A DNA stretch of 64,000 bases, taken from the NCBI RefSeq assembly GCF_003814705.1, contig NZ_RKRA01000001.1, forward strand, positions 558,001-622,000, written 5' to 3'. This document shows, piece after piece, positions 34,358 to 44,811 of the stretch (positions are counted from its first letter, which is position 1; every line of letters begins with the position of its first letter). Position numbers and translations under genes: made by a program. Source of the DNA: Georgenia muralis (lineage in GTDB: Bacteria; Actinomycetota; Actinomycetes; Actinomycetales; Actinomycetaceae). The notes under the pieces are model-generated. The model did no database searches. It was not told where the DNA came from and was given only the letters and a program-made list of their open reading frames with translations.

Positions 34358-35257
34358 TCAGCGGGCCACCACGCCGACGCGGGCCATGACGGCACGGAAG
34401 CGGTCGACGTCCCAGGCGTCGGTCCACGTCCACCGGACGACGCCACCGACGACCAGCCGGAGCCGGTCCTCCCGCTGCTTCTCCCGCCACAGGACCTCGG
34501 TCCCGCCGGCTCCGTACTTCGTGCGGCCGTCGAACTCGCCGGCAAGGCGCAGGCTCTCCCACCAGAAGTCGGTCCGGGCCACGAAGCCGTCCGCGTCCCT
34601 GAACTCGCGCTGGAGCTCGGGCAGAGGAAGCCCGAGCTCCATCATGCGAGCACGGCTGACGGACTCCCCCACCGACTCCGACCGGCCGTCGGCGGCCAGC
34701 ACCACCGCCCGTGCACGCCGCGCACCCCTGGCACCGTTGACCTGGTCGAGCTCGACCATCAGGTCCTCACGCGTCGCTGCGCCCGTGCGGAGCGCATGGT
34801 CCGCAGCAGGCAGCGCGGAGGCCAGGGGGCGACCACGTGCGAGGTCGACGACGGTCCGGGCGACGGATGTGACGAGCACGCCGCCGACCGAGGTCACGGA
34901 GGGGATCGTCTGCACGCGGTGCCGCCGGATCCCGGCGGACGACCGCCCTCCCCGGGCGGCATCGGAGGTCACGTGCACCTGCTGCGGAGCCGGCCCGACG
35001 ATCGGTAGCCCGTGGAGCACAGCGGCCGACTCGTGCGACAACACGGCCGGGCCGCGCAGCACGTCCAGCGTGCCCAGAACGAGGTACCGGTGCCGCTCGG
35101 ACACCGTTGCCGCCCGCCACCGCTCACGCTCGACGTACGTCCCACGCCGCACCCGAAGCAGGTCCGGCCGTCTGGACGCCCTGTCGCGCGAGACCGCCGT
35201 GGCGGGATCCGCCCGACCGAGACGGACCAGCCCGCGAGGTACGTGCGTCGTCGCCAT
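34358..35257 (-). CDS. AbiEi-antitoxin-like / DUF559-like orphan protein
   Basis: A 299-residue protein of a type common in actinobacteria. The N-terminal half (RRPDLLRVRRGTYV ... YLVLGTLDVLRGPAVLSHESAAVLHGLPIV ... VHVTSDAARGGRSSAGIRRHR) resembles AbiEi-type antitoxin or regulator domains. The C-terminal part (VARTDFWWESLRLAGEFDGRTKYG ... LWREKQREDRLR) has the Asp-x-W and Glu-Phe-Asp-Gly layout of DUF559/endonuclease-like folds. No AbiEii toxin gene is adjacent, so it is probably not a working toxin-antitoxin pair. The ATG at 35257 is chosen by where the conserved part begins; its ribosome-binding site is poor. The function is unknown. Confidence 0.6.
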   Translation of the reverse strand: MATTHVPRGLVRLGRADPATAVSRDRASRRPDLLRVRRGTYVERERWRAATVSERHRYLVLGTLDVLRGPAVLSHESAAVLHGLPIVGPAPQQVHVTSDAARGGRSSAGIRRHRVQTIPSVTSVGGVLVTSVARTVVDLARGRPLASALPAADHALRTGAATREDLMVELDQVNGARGARRARAVVLAADGRSESVGESVSRARMMELGLPLPELQREFRDADGFVARTDFWWESLRLAGEFDGRTKYGAGGTEVLWREKQREDRLRLVVGGVVRWTWTDAWDVDRFRAVMARVGVVAR

Positions 35258-35365
35258 GCGGAGGAGGCTCGCAGCACGGACCCGCGGCTCATGCCTCCAC
35301 TGTGGACAACCACACCGCGCGCGACCTTGGGGATTGCCCGCAGCGCTCACGCGCGGTGCGCCAGT

Positions 35366-35409
35366 GATCCCTTGGTGACCGAACGATCCCTTGGTGACCG
35401 AGTGATCCC
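35366..35409. repeat. 19-bp direct repeat, 2.3 copies
   Basis: The unit GATCCCTTGGTGACCGAAC starts at 35366, 35385 and (partial) 35404. Its core CGATCCCTTGGTG is nearly the reverse complement of the CACCAGAGGGATCG core in the array at 35430, so the two arrays could pair into long hairpins downstream of prs. Confidence 0.8.
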
Positions 35410-35429
35410 CGCACACCACTCTCACTCGG

Positions 35430-35561
35430 CACCAGAGGGATCGCTCGCGCGCACGACCTCCCGCCCACGCCACCAGAGGGATCGCTCGCGCGCACGACCT
35501 CCCGCCCACGCCACCAGAGGGATCGCTCGCGCGCACGACCCCCCGCCCACGCCACCAGAGG
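35430..35561. repeat. 41-bp tandem repeat, three copies plus a partial fourth
   Basis: Copies start at 35430, 35471, 35512 and (partial) 35553, with only one substitution seen. The unit begins CACCAGAGGGATCGCTCGCG. There are no spacers, so this is not a CRISPR array. It lies just past the prs stop and may act with the 19-bp array as a terminator or a REP-like element. Confidence 0.85.
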
Positions 35562-35590
35562 ACCGCACGCTCGCGAGGACCCCGATCGGC

Positions 35591-36571
35591 TCAGGCGTTG
35601 CCCTCGAACAGCGAGGTGACGGACCCGTCGTCGAACACCTCGCGGATCGCGCGGGCGAGCAGCGGGGCGATCGGTAGCACCGTCAGCTGGGGGAAGTGCT
35701 TGTCCGCGCTGATCGGGAGGGTGTCGGTGACGACCACCTCGCGCGCGCCGGACTCGGAGAGCCGCTGCGCCGCGGGGTCGGAGAGCACCCCGTGCGTCGC
35801 GGCGACGATGACGTCGGAGGCGCCCGCCGCGAGGACCACCTTGACCGCCTCGGCGATCGTGCCACCGGTGTCGATCATGTCGTCCACGAGCACGGCGGTG
35901 CGGCCCTTGACGTCGCCGACCACCCGGTTGGCCACCGACTGGTTCGGCCGGCTGATGTCGCGGGTCTTGTGCACGAACGCCAGCGGCACCCCGCCCAGGC
36001 GTGCCGCCCACTGCTCGGCCACGCGGATACGGCCGGCGTCCGGGGAGACCATCGCCGCGTTGGCGGTGTCGATCCGGGTCCGGACGTAGTCGGTGAGGAT
36101 CGGCATGGCCCACAGGTGGTCCACCGGACCGTCGAAGAACCCCTGGGACTGCGCGGCGTGCATGTCGATGCTCAGCAGCCGGTCCGCCCCCGCGGTCTTG
36201 AACAGGTCGGCCACGAGACGCGCGGAGATCGGCTCACGCCCGCGGTGCTTCTTGTCCTGCCGCGCGTAGGGGTAGAAGGGCGCCACCACCGTGATCCGCT
36301 TGGCCGAGCCGCGCTTGAGGGCGTCGACCATGAGCAGCTGCTCCATGAGCCACTGGTTGATCGGCGAGGTGTGCGACTGCAGGACGAACACGTCCGAGCC
36401 ACGCACCGACTCGTTGAAGCGCACGTAGATCTCGCCGTTGGCGAAGTCGTACGCCGAGGTCGGCAGCAGGTCGATGCCCAGCTCCTGCGCGACGTCCGCC
36501 GCGAGCTGAGGGTGGGCGCGGCCGCTCACCAGGACCAGCCGCTTCTCACCCTGGGTGATGATGCCCGTCAT
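35591..36571 (-). CDS. prs: Ribose-phosphate pyrophosphokinase
   Basis: A 326-residue enzyme making PRPP from ribose-5-phosphate and ATP for nucleotide, His and Trp synthesis. Motifs: [70 protein letters not shown] (ATP-binding flexible loop), [35 protein letters not shown] and [14 protein letters not shown] (the PRPP-binding loop). The length is normal. The ATG overlaps the glmU stop by 4 bases (ATGA), a conserved pairing that links PRPP and UDP-GlcNAc supply. Repeat arrays lie immediately downstream. Confidence 0.98.
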   Translation of the reverse strand: MTGIITQGEKRLVLVSGRAHPQLAADVAQELGIDLLPTSAYDFANGEIYVRFNESVRGSDVFVLQSHTSPINQWLMEQLLMVDALKRGSAKRITVVAPFYPYARQDKKHRGREPISARLVADLFKTAGADRLLSIDMHAAQSQGFFDGPVDHLWAMPILTDYVRTRIDTANAAMVSPDAGRIRVAEQWAARLGGVPLAFVHKTRDISRPNQSVANRVVGDVKGRTAVLVDDMIDTGGTIAEAVKVVLAAGASDVIVAATHGVLSDPAAQRLSESGAREVVVTDTLPISADKHFPQLTVLPIAPLLARAIREVFDDGSVTSLFEGNA

Positions 36572-38217
36572 CGGACGCTGTCTCCTTCTGCCGAGGTACC
36601 CGGGACCGTGTGGTCCCGCGGGGTCGTGGAGCTGCCCTGGGCGCGGCGCGCGCGCTCGGCCCGGGCCTGGGGGGAGAGCCCGCCCGGGGCCACACCGGCG
36701 TCCGCGTCGGCCTCGGACATCCCGAGCGCCCGGGCCGCGGCGCGCGCTGCGGCCGTGCCCGGCCGACGCCGGAAGACCCAGCCCTCGATGATGCGCTGGG
36801 AGGCGCCCGTGACGGAGAGCGCGCCCGGCGGCACGTCCTCGCGCACCGTCGTGCCCGCGCCCGTGTAGGCGCCGTCGCCGACGGTCACGGGCGCGACGAA
36901 CATGTTGTCCGAGCCGGTGCGGGCGTGCGCGCCGATCCGGGTGCGGTGCTTCTCCACGCCGTCGTAGTTGACGAACACGGAGGACGCGCCGATGTTCGTG
37001 CCCTCGCCGATGTCGGCGTCACCGACGTAGGTCAGGTGCGGCACCTTGGCGCCGGCGCCGATCCGGGCGTTCTTCACCTCGACGAAGGTGCCGATCTTGC
37101 CCCCGCTGGCCAGGTGGGTCCCCGGCCGCAGGTAGGCGAACGGCCCGACGTCGACGCCGTCCTCGAGGACCGCCGACGAGCCGTGCGTGCGGCAGACGGT
37201 CGCCCCGGCGCCGACGGTGACGTCGGTGAGCGTCGTCTCGGGCCCGAGCGTCGAGCCCTCGCCCACGCTCGTCGACCCGTGCAGCTGGGTACCGGGCAGG
37301 AGGGTCACGTCACGGGCGAGCTCGACGTCGACGTCGACCCAGGTCGTCGCGGGGTCCACCACCGTCACGCCCGCCCGCATCCACTCCTCCACCGTGCGCC
37401 TGTTGAGCTCGACGCCGAGCGCCGCGAGCTGGGCGCGGTCGTTGACGCCCTCGACCAGCCAGGAGTCCTCCACCGAGATGGCCTGGACCCGCAGCCCCTT
37501 GCCGTGGGCGAGCGCCACGACGTCGGTGAGGTAGACCTCGCCCTGGTCGTTGGCGCGGCCGACGCCGCCGAGCGCCTCGCGCAGCACGGCGGCGTCGAAG
37601 ACGTAGGTGGAGGTGTTGATCTCGCGGATCTCCCGCTGGGCGTCCGTGGCGTCGCGCTCCTCGACCACGCCGACGACGGCGCCCGTGCCCGCCTCGCGCA
37701 GGATCCGCCCGTAGCCGTACGGGTCCTCGACCGTCGTCGTGAGCACCGTGACGGCGTTGACGTCCTCGGTGTGGGCGCGCAGGAGCTCACCGAGGGTGTC
37801 CGCGTCGAGCAGGGGCGTGTCCCCCGCCATGACGACGACGGCGCCCGACAGCACCGGCGGCTCCGCGGAGTGGTCGGGGACGCCCGGGCCCTCGTGCCCC
37901 GCGACCGCGGCGCCGAGCGTGACGGCGTCGAGCGCCCCGAGCGCCACCTGGACGGCCCGTCCGGTACCCGGCACGGCGTCCTGGTCGACGATCATGACGC
38001 CGGGGTCGACCTCACGGGCGTGGGCGGCGACGGCGTCGCGGCCGTGCCGCACGACCACGGCCAGACGCGCCGGCGCCAGACCACGCGCGGCCGTGAGGGC
38101 GTGCCCCAGGAGGCTGCGGCCCCCGATCCGGTGCAGCACCTTGGGGGTGCGCGACTTCATGCGGGTGCCCTCACCTGCGGCGAGGACGATGACGGCAGCA
38201 GGTTGGGTCGGGCTCAC
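36568..38217 (-). CDS. glmU: Bifunctional GlcNAc-1-P uridyltransferase / GlcN-1-P acetyltransferase
   Basis: A 549-residue enzyme for the last two steps to UDP-GlcNAc, the precursor of peptidoglycan and probably of the sugars in this window's polysaccharide locus. The N-terminal pyrophosphorylase has [30 protein letters not shown] and TSTYVFD. The C-terminal left-handed beta-helix has [26 protein letters not shown] (catalytic His/Arg region) and [15 protein letters not shown]. Two oddities: an insertion of about 35 residues ([19 protein letters not shown]) ahead of VVVMAGDTP, and a C-terminal Arg/Ala/Ser tail of about 60 residues, as in other actinobacterial GlmU. The GTG at 38217 is chosen by homology with GAGGGAG upstream. 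tRNA-Gln lies directly upstream. Confidence 0.97.
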   Translation of the reverse strand: MSPTQPAAVIVLAAGEGTRMKSRTPKVLHRIGGRSLLGHALTAARGLAPARLAVVVRHGRDAVAAHAREVDPGVMIVDQDAVPGTGRAVQVALGALDAVTLGAAVAGHEGPGVPDHSAEPPVLSGAVVVMAGDTPLLDADTLGELLRAHTEDVNAVTVLTTTVEDPYGYGRILREAGTGAVVGVVEERDATDAQREIREINTSTYVFDAAVLREALGGVGRANDQGEVYLTDVVALAHGKGLRVQAISVEDSWLVEGVNDRAQLAALGVELNRRTVEEWMRAGVTVVDPATTWVDVDVELARDVTLLPGTQLHGSTSVGEGSTLGPETTLTDVTVGAGATVCRTHGSSAVLEDGVDVGPFAYLRPGTHLASGGKIGTFVEVKNARIGAGAKVPHLTYVGDADIGEGTNIGASSVFVNYDGVEKHRTRIGAHARTGSDNMFVAPVTVGDGAYTGAGTTVREDVPPGALSVTGASQRIIEGWVFRRRPGTAAARAAARALGMSEADADAGVAPGGLSPQARAERARRAQGSSTTPRDHTVPGTSAEGDSVR

Positions 38218-38295
38218 GCCGGCTCCCTCGGATCTCCGCCCGTGATCGCCCCGGGCGTCGTGCACGGATCACTCTAGCGGCGTCCGGACGACCGG

Positions 38296-38367
38296 CTCCG
38301 CCCCCAGGATTCGAACCCGGACCGCAAGGCACCAAAGGCCTGCGTGCTGCCGTTACACCAGGGCGGA
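38296..38367 (-). tRNA. tRNA-Gln (anticodon TTG)
   Basis: A 72-base cloverleaf. The acceptor stem TCCGCCC (38367-38361) pairs with GGGCGGA (38303-38297). The T arm reads CCGGG-TTCGAAT-CCTGG. The anticodon loop CTTTGGT gives the anticodon TTG, decoding CAA and CAG. CCA is not encoded; the bases after the discriminator G are CCG. The anticodon stem has four good pairs plus one mismatch by my reading. No integrase or direct repeat was seen beside it. Confidence 0.93.
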
Positions 38368-38469
38368 CCGCGCGTGCGCGCCCGACAAGTGTGCCAGCAC
38401 CGGGCACCGTCCCCGCCGCCGGGGGTCTGGTTCGCCCCTGCCCCTTGCTGCGCACGGCATGATGGGGGG

Positions 38470-39261
38470 ATGTCCGAGCCGCGCCGCGCCCCACGGGTGC
38501 GCATGACCGGGAGCCAGCGGCGCGAGCAGCTGGTGACGGTCGGGCGCGCGCTCTTCGCCGAGAAGGGCTTCGAGGGCACCTCGGTGGAGGAGATCGCCGC
38601 ACGGGCGGACGTCTCCAAGCCGGTGGTGTACGAGCACTTCGGCGGCAAGGAGGGCATCTACGCCGTCGTCGTCGACCGCGAGGTGCAGCGCCTGCTGGGC
38701 ATGCTCACCGAGCAGCTCAGCTCCGGCGGCCACCCCAAGGACGTCGTCGAGCGGGCGGCCCTGGCCCTGCTGGACTACATCGAGGACAACACCGACGGCT
38801 TCCGCATCCTCGTGCGCGACTCCCCGGTCGCGCAGGCGACCGGGACGTTCTCCTCGCTCATCGGCGACGTCGCGAGCCAGGTCGAGCACCTCCTCGGCGC
38901 CCAGTTCCGCGGCCGCGGACTCGACCCGGAGGCCGCCCCCATGTACGCGCAGATGCTCGTCGGTCTCATCGCGCTCACCGGGCAGTGGTGGCTCGAGGCC
39001 CGGCATCCGGCCAAGCGGGACGTCGCGGCCCACATCGTCAACCTCGCCTGGAACGGGCTCTCGGGCCTGCAGCGCGACCCGCACCTGCGTTCGCCGGAGT
39101 CCGGCCCGCGGGCACAGCGGCCCTCGCGCGCGCCGACGCCCGCCGAGCCGACGCCCGGCCCGTCGACATCCGGTCCGTCGACACCCGGTCCGTCGACGCC
39201 GAACCCGTCGACACCCGGCCCGTCGACATCCGGACCGTCGATGCCGTCCGCGCCGGCGTAG
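38470..39261 (+). CDS. TetR-family transcriptional regulator with Pro/Ser-rich tail
   Basis: A 263-residue repressor. The helix-turn-helix is at residues about 15-60: QRREQLVTVGRALFAEKGFEGTSVEEIAARADVSKPVVYEHFGGKEGIYAVV. The C-terminal ligand domain (about 65-200) includes LIALTGQWWLEARHP, as in a common actinobacterial TetR subgroup found beside tRNA-Gln and glmU. After residue 205 the protein becomes a low-complexity tail of five-residue repeats (TPGPS, TSGPS, TPNPS), encoded by a 15-bp minisatellite, which is not needed for the fold. CATGAT lies 6 bases before the ATG with a run of six G between, so a leaderless start is possible. Its target is unknown. Confidence 0.85.
   Translation: MSEPRRAPRVRMTGSQRREQLVTVGRALFAEKGFEGTSVEEIAARADVSKPVVYEHFGGKEGIYAVVVDREVQRLLGMLTEQLSSGGHPKDVVERAALALLDYIEDNTDGFRILVRDSPVAQATGTFSSLIGDVASQVEHLLGAQFRGRGLDPEAAPMYAQMLVGLIALTGQWWLEARHPAKRDVAAHIVNLAWNGLSGLQRDPHLRSPESGPRAQRPSRAPTPAEPTPGPSTSGPSTPGPSTPNPSTPGPSTSGPSMPSAPA
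39160..39243 (+). repeat. 15-bp coding minisatellite in the TetR gene tail
   Basis: Five full units of CCGTCGACAYCCGGT-like sequence plus a partial sixth encode P-S-T-[PS]-[GN]. The length is probably strain-variable, and unit gain or loss keeps the frame. Confidence 0.85.
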
Positions 39262-39265
39262 CCGC

Positions 39266-39613
39266 TCAGCCGAGCGGCCACCCCGGAACGAGCGTGTCAT
39301 AGTCGAAGAACCGGCTCGCCACCACGTGCAGGGCCACGTAGTACGCGCCCACCGCCAGGTACGTCAGCACCAGCTTGGGCAGGGTCGACTGCAGGAGGAC
39401 CAGCATCAGCAGGGCGGCCGCCACCAGCGGGACGGCGACCACCGCCGTTGCCGAGCCGCCCAGCATGGTCGTCACGACGCCGAGCGTCACGACGGCGAAC
39501 CCGACGGCGGCTGCCTCGAACCAGCGCAGGCGGCGGAACAGCGAGCGGTCACCGAGGAAGACACTCAGGGCCGTCAGCGCCACGGCCACCGCGTACACGA
39601 CGAGGTCCGGCAT
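39266..39613 (-). CDS. Small integral membrane protein, function unknown
   Basis: A 115-residue protein with four hydrophobic stretches (about residues 3-20, 32-52, 55-75 and 80-100), starting MPDLVVYAVAVALTALSVFLG and ending FFDYDTLVPGWPLG. The ATG at 39613 is chosen because the conserved-looking hydrophobic start is there; no clear ribosome-binding site is visible. It is convergent with the TetR gene (4 bases between stops) and divergent from the MarR gene. I do not recognise a family. Confidence 0.6.
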   Translation of the reverse strand: MPDLVVYAVAVALTALSVFLGDRSLFRRLRWFEAAAVGFAVVTLGVVTTMLGGSATAVVAVPLVAAALLMLVLLQSTLPKLVLTYLAVGAYYVALHVVASRFFDYDTLVPGWPLG

Positions 39614-39725
39614 GGGCACATCATGTCCGCGACAGCCGTCGCCGTGGGGGACGTTCGGCTCAAGATTTCGGCAAGAACCCCGCCCTCTCGCCGGGGCGCA
39701 CCCCGCGAGGTCTCTCGACGTCAAG

Positions 39726-39731
39726 TAATCT
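39726..39731 (+). promoter_or_regulatory. Putative -10 for leaderless marR-type mRNA
   Basis: TAATCT lies 6 bases before the ATG at 39738, so the first transcribed base would be the A of ATG. The bases between (TCGAGG) could alternatively serve as a weak Shine-Dalgarno. The flanking CGACGTCAAG is partly palindromic and may bind the regulator itself. Confidence 0.45.
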
Positions 39732-39737
39732 TCGAGG

Positions 39738-40400
39738 ATGAGCGCAGCGCAGCCGAACGGGATCGCCGTCCCTGAGGGCGCCCGTCCCGCGGCCGCCGAG
39801 GCAACCGCGCCCACCGGCGCCGGTCCCGGGGCGGCCGACGCGCCCACCGTCCCGGGCGAGGTCCGGCCCGCCGCAGCGGACGAGGTCGACCGGATCGTGG
39901 CCGCCTGGCAGCGCGAGCGCCCCGACCTCCAGCCGCTGCCGCTGCACATCTTCTCCCGCGTCACCCGGCTCGCCCGGCACCTCGACCTCGCCCGGCGGGC
40001 GGCCTTCGCCCGCCACGGCATCGAGGCGTGGGAGTTCGACGTGCTCTCGGCGCTGCGCCGCGCCGGCGAGCCCTACGAGCTCACCCCCGGCCGCCTCATC
40101 GCCGAGACGCTCGTCTCGTCCGGGACCATGACGAACCGGATCGACCGGATGGTCGACCACGGCCTCGTCGTGCGGGCCGCGGACACCCAGGACCGTCGCG
40201 TGGTCAAGGTCCGCCTCACCGCCGAGGGCCGCGCACGGGTCGACGCCGCGATGTCCGCGCTCCTGGCGTCCGAGCGGGAGCTCCTCGCCGGGCTCTCCAC
40301 CGAGGACCACGACCGCCTGCGCGACCTGCTCCGCGCGGTCCTGCTGCCCTTCGACCGCGGCCCCGTCCCGCCGGCGCGGCCCGGCGATCCGTCCGCCTGA
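39738..40400 (+). CDS. MarR-family transcriptional regulator
   Basis: A 220-residue regulator. The first 45 residues are an Ala/Pro-rich extension. The winged helix covers about 60-190: LHIFSRVTRLARHLDLARRAAFARHGIEAWEFDVLSALRRAG, recognition helix LIAETLVSSGTMTNRIDRMVDHGLV, wing AADTQDRRVVKVRLTAEGRA. Members control efflux or stress genes in response to small phenolic ligands. There is no adjacent co-oriented target; the ABC-F gene converges on it. Autoregulation through the promoter overlapping its start is plausible. Confidence 0.9.
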   Translation: MSAAQPNGIAVPEGARPAAAEATAPTGAGPGAADAPTVPGEVRPAAADEVDRIVAAWQRERPDLQPLPLHIFSRVTRLARHLDLARRAAFARHGIEAWEFDVLSALRRAGEPYELTPGRLIAETLVSSGTMTNRIDRMVDHGLVVRAADTQDRRVVKVRLTAEGRARVDAAMSALLASERELLAGLSTEDHDRLRDLLRAVLLPFDRGPVPPARPGDPSA

Positions 40401-40456
40401 CCGGCACGTCGCCACCGCCGGTCCCCGCCCTGCCGGCCGGCTCGTCACGGCGGGTG

Positions 40457-42349
<1,893 letters not shown>

Positions 42350-42522
42350 CTAGCGGATCTCCCTCGTCGTCATGGGCACCAGTGTCCCAGGACCGCACGG
42401 GCGGGGACGACGGCGCGGCCCGGCGCGGGAGCCGAGGCCTGAGCTGCCCGCCCGACCCGGGCGCGAGCAAGCGCGCGCCCCGGGCGCGGGGTCGGGCTCG
42501 GGGCCGGGCTCGGGGCCGGGGC

Positions 42523-42960
42523 TCAGCGGTGCCGGAGACGCTCGGTCAGACGCACGAGGTCCTTGGTCATCGCGCGCCTCATCGCCGTCGCCATGACGGG
42601 GGCGGCGACCTTGGCGAAGCCGCTCGGGGTACCCCGGTTGCGCAGCCTCATCCGGGTGCCGCCGGGCACCGGTTCCCAGGTGTAGGTGGTCTCCATCGGG
42701 AACGGGCCGTCGGCGGTGCGCATGACCAACCGTCGCCCCGGCTCGAGCCCGACCACCTCGTAGGTGTAGCTCAGCCGGCGCCCGAGGAAGGTGGCCACGA
42801 AGTCCATCCGCGACCCCAGCGCGAGCGGTGGCGGCGTCCGTCGGTCGACCGAGACGATGTTGGCGTACCAGGTCGGTGCGTTCCCCGGGTCGCCGGCGTA
42901 AGCCGCGACCACCTCGGGTGGGTACGGGATGACGGCCTCCACCTCGACGTCGACGTCCAT
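42523..42960 (-). CDS. SRPBCC / polyketide-cyclase-like ligand-binding protein
   Basis: A 145-residue START-like fold: MDVDVEVEAVIPYPPEVVAAYAGDPGNAPTWYANIVSVD, then FLGRRLSYTYEVVGLEPGRRLVMRTADGPFPMETTYTWEPVPGGTRMRLRNRG and a long C-terminal helix. These proteins bind hydrophobic ligands in a deep pocket, but the ligand cannot be read from the sequence. CATACT lies 7 bases before the ATG, so the mRNA may be leaderless. It follows no operon partner; a GC-rich tandem of GGGCTCGGGGCC units fills 42485-42522 between it and the ABC-F gene. Confidence 0.8.
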   Translation of the reverse strand: MDVDVEVEAVIPYPPEVVAAYAGDPGNAPTWYANIVSVDRRTPPPLALGSRMDFVATFLGRRLSYTYEVVGLEPGRRLVMRTADGPFPMETTYTWEPVPGGTRMRLRNRGTPSGFAKVAAPVMATAMRRAMTKDLVRLTERLRHR

Positions 42961-43263
42961 GCCACCGAGTATGCGCCCGGGCCGGGGGCGCCTCGCATAC
43001 CCCGTGCACCGCGCGCACCCGGGGCACCGCACACCGGGGGGCAGCTCGCACACCCGGGGCACCCGAGCCGCCCGGGCCGAGCGTCGCCGGGACTGCGACG
43101 AGCGAGCCCCGCTCGGCGCCCCGGGCGTCCGTCCGCCGAGTCGCGGTAGGGTGCGGAAAGCGCTCGCCAAACGGTGGCTTGACCGGACAAACTCGGGCGC
43201 GGACCGTTTCATCCCGAGCGGCGGACACCCGCCCAGCCGACAGCCGCAGACGAAGGAGTCCCC
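42961..43263. promoter_or_regulatory. Upstream region of the arabinofuranosidase gene with a LacI-like operator
   Basis: 303 bases without a gene. CACCCGGGGCACCG-type direct repeats fill about 43005-43065. GGAAAGCGCTCGCC at 43155-43168 has the AAAGCGCT core with a central CG that is typical of LacI-family operators controlling glycosidase genes. TTGACC at 43179-43184 is a good -35; no clear -10 follows. GAAGGAG at 43252-43258 is the ribosome-binding site for the TTG start at 43264. Confidence 0.4.
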
Positions 43264-44811
43264 TTGGCCAGCTCGACCGCCGCGACCACCGGCACCGAAG
43301 CCGTTCCCGCCGACGATGCGGCCCGCGCCACCGCCGCAGCCACAGCCGGAGCCGGAGCCGCGGAGCGTGCCGGCGCCACCCTCGTCCTCGACCCGGCCTT
43401 CAGCGTCGGTCCCGTCCGCCGGCGGACCTTCGGCGCGTTCGTCGAGCACCTGGGTCGCTGCGTCTACACCGGCATCCACGACCCCGGTCACCCCACCGCC
43501 GACGAGGACGGCTTCCGCGGCGACGTCATCGACCTCACGCGCGAGCTCGGCGTCTCCACGGTGCGCTACCCGGGCGGCAACTTCGTCTCGGGGTACCGGT
43601 GGGAGGACGGTATCGGTCCGGTCGACCGGCGCCCGGCCCGGCTGGACCTGGCGTGGCACTCCACCGAGCCGAACACCGTGGGCGTGGACGAGTTCATGCG
43701 CTGGGCGAAGAAGGCCGGCGTCGAACCGATGATGGCGGTCAACCTGGGCACCCGCGGCGTCCAGGAGGCCCTGGACCTCCTCGAGTACTGCAACATCGCA
43801 TCGGGCACCGCGTGGTCGGACCTGCGCCGGGCCAACGGCACCGAGGACCCCCACGGCGTGCGGATGTGGTGCCTCGGCAACGAGATGGACGGCCCCTGGC
43901 AGATCGGGCACAAGACCGCCGAGGAGTACGGCCGCCTCGCCACCGAGACGGCCCGCGCGATGCGGATGGTCGACCCGGGTCTGGAGCTCGTCGCGTGCGG
44001 CAGCTCCAGCACCTCGATGCCGACGTTCGGCGAGTGGGAGCGCATCGTCCTGACGGAGGCGTACGAGGTCGTCGACCTCATCTCGGCCCACGCGTACTAC
44101 TGGGAGGAGGACGGCGACCTCGCGAGCTTCCTCGCCTCGGCCGTGAACATGGACCGGTTCATCGACGACGTCGTGGCCACCGCCGACGCCGTCCGCGCCG
44201 CCCGCAAGCTCGACAAGCGCATCCACATCTCCTTCGACGAGTGGAACGTCTGGTACCTCAACGCGTCCCCGTCCCAGGCCCCGAAGGACGACTGGCCCGT
44301 CGCCCCGCCCCTGCTCGAGGACCACTACTCCGTGGCCGACGCCGTCGTCGTGGGCGGGCTGCTCATCGCCCTGCTCCGGCACACCGACCGGGTGCACTCG
44401 GCCAGCCTGGCCCAGCTCGTCAACGTCATCGCCCCGATCATGACCGAGCCGGGCGGGCGGGTGTGGCGGCAGACGACGTTCCACCCCTTCGCGCTGACGT
44501 CGCGGCACGCGGCCGGGCAGGTCCTGCGGGTCAAGCTCGACTCCCCCACGCACGAGACCGCCAGGTTCGGCGAGACCCCGCTCGTCGACGCCGTCGCCAC
44601 GCACGACGCCGACTCGGGCGAGGTCGTCGTGTTCGCGGTGAACCGGCACACCACCGAACCGGTCACCGTCGAGGTGGACGTGCGGGCCTTCGGCGCTCTC
44701 GGCGTGACCGAGGCGCTGACCCTGTCCAGCGACGACCCCTACGCCAGGGCGAGCGCCGACGACGACACCTCCCGGTCAAGTCCTCTGGAGTGGTGTACGG
44801 GTTCGGCGTGA
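43264..44811 (+). pseudogene. GH51 alpha-L-arabinofuranosidase, C-terminus cut by an IS256-family element
   Basis: The reading frame codes for 515 residues. It is an intracellular (no signal peptide) GH51 exo-arabinofuranosidase: (beta/alpha)8 barrel with PGGNFVSGYRWEDGIGP, the acid/base Glu207 in LGNEMDGPW and the nucleophile Glu326 in FDEWNVWYL, then a C-terminal beta-sandwich. At 44773 the gene is interrupted by an IS, and the last 12 residues (RSSPLEWCTGSA) are read from the element. Removing the element and one copy of the 8-bp target duplication joins 43264-44773 to 46204-46310 in frame and gives 538 residues ending ELPPVSWSVMRLAPAGA, a normal GH51 end. About 36 native residues, including the last beta-sandwich strands, are lost, so activity or stability is doubtful. 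AAGGAG precedes the TTG start; its N-terminal 35 residues are an Ala/Thr-rich extension. Confidence 0.93.

Larger units (their letters stand above)
35258..35590. other. Repeat-filled gap downstream of prs
   Basis: No gene is seen in these 333 bases. It contains the 19-bp and 41-bp repeat arrays listed separately, and 35262-35365 shows nothing recognisable. Confidence 0.6.

Noticed and set aside
34358-35257. AbiE-type toxin-antitoxin system
   Set aside because: Only an AbiEi-like protein is present. The neighbours are a hydrolase and prs, with no nucleotidyltransferase toxin.
35366-35561. CRISPR array
   Set aside because: Repeats are directly adjacent with no unique spacers, and no cas genes are nearby.
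38296-38367. tRNA-Gln as an integration site for a genomic island
   Set aside because: No integrase gene and no repeat of the tRNA 3' end were seen in the window.
42523-44649. A 708-codon minus-strand frame covering the GH51 gene
   Set aside because: Only its last 145 codons (the SRPBCC protein) are convincing; the rest is antisense to a gene with clear catalytic motifs.
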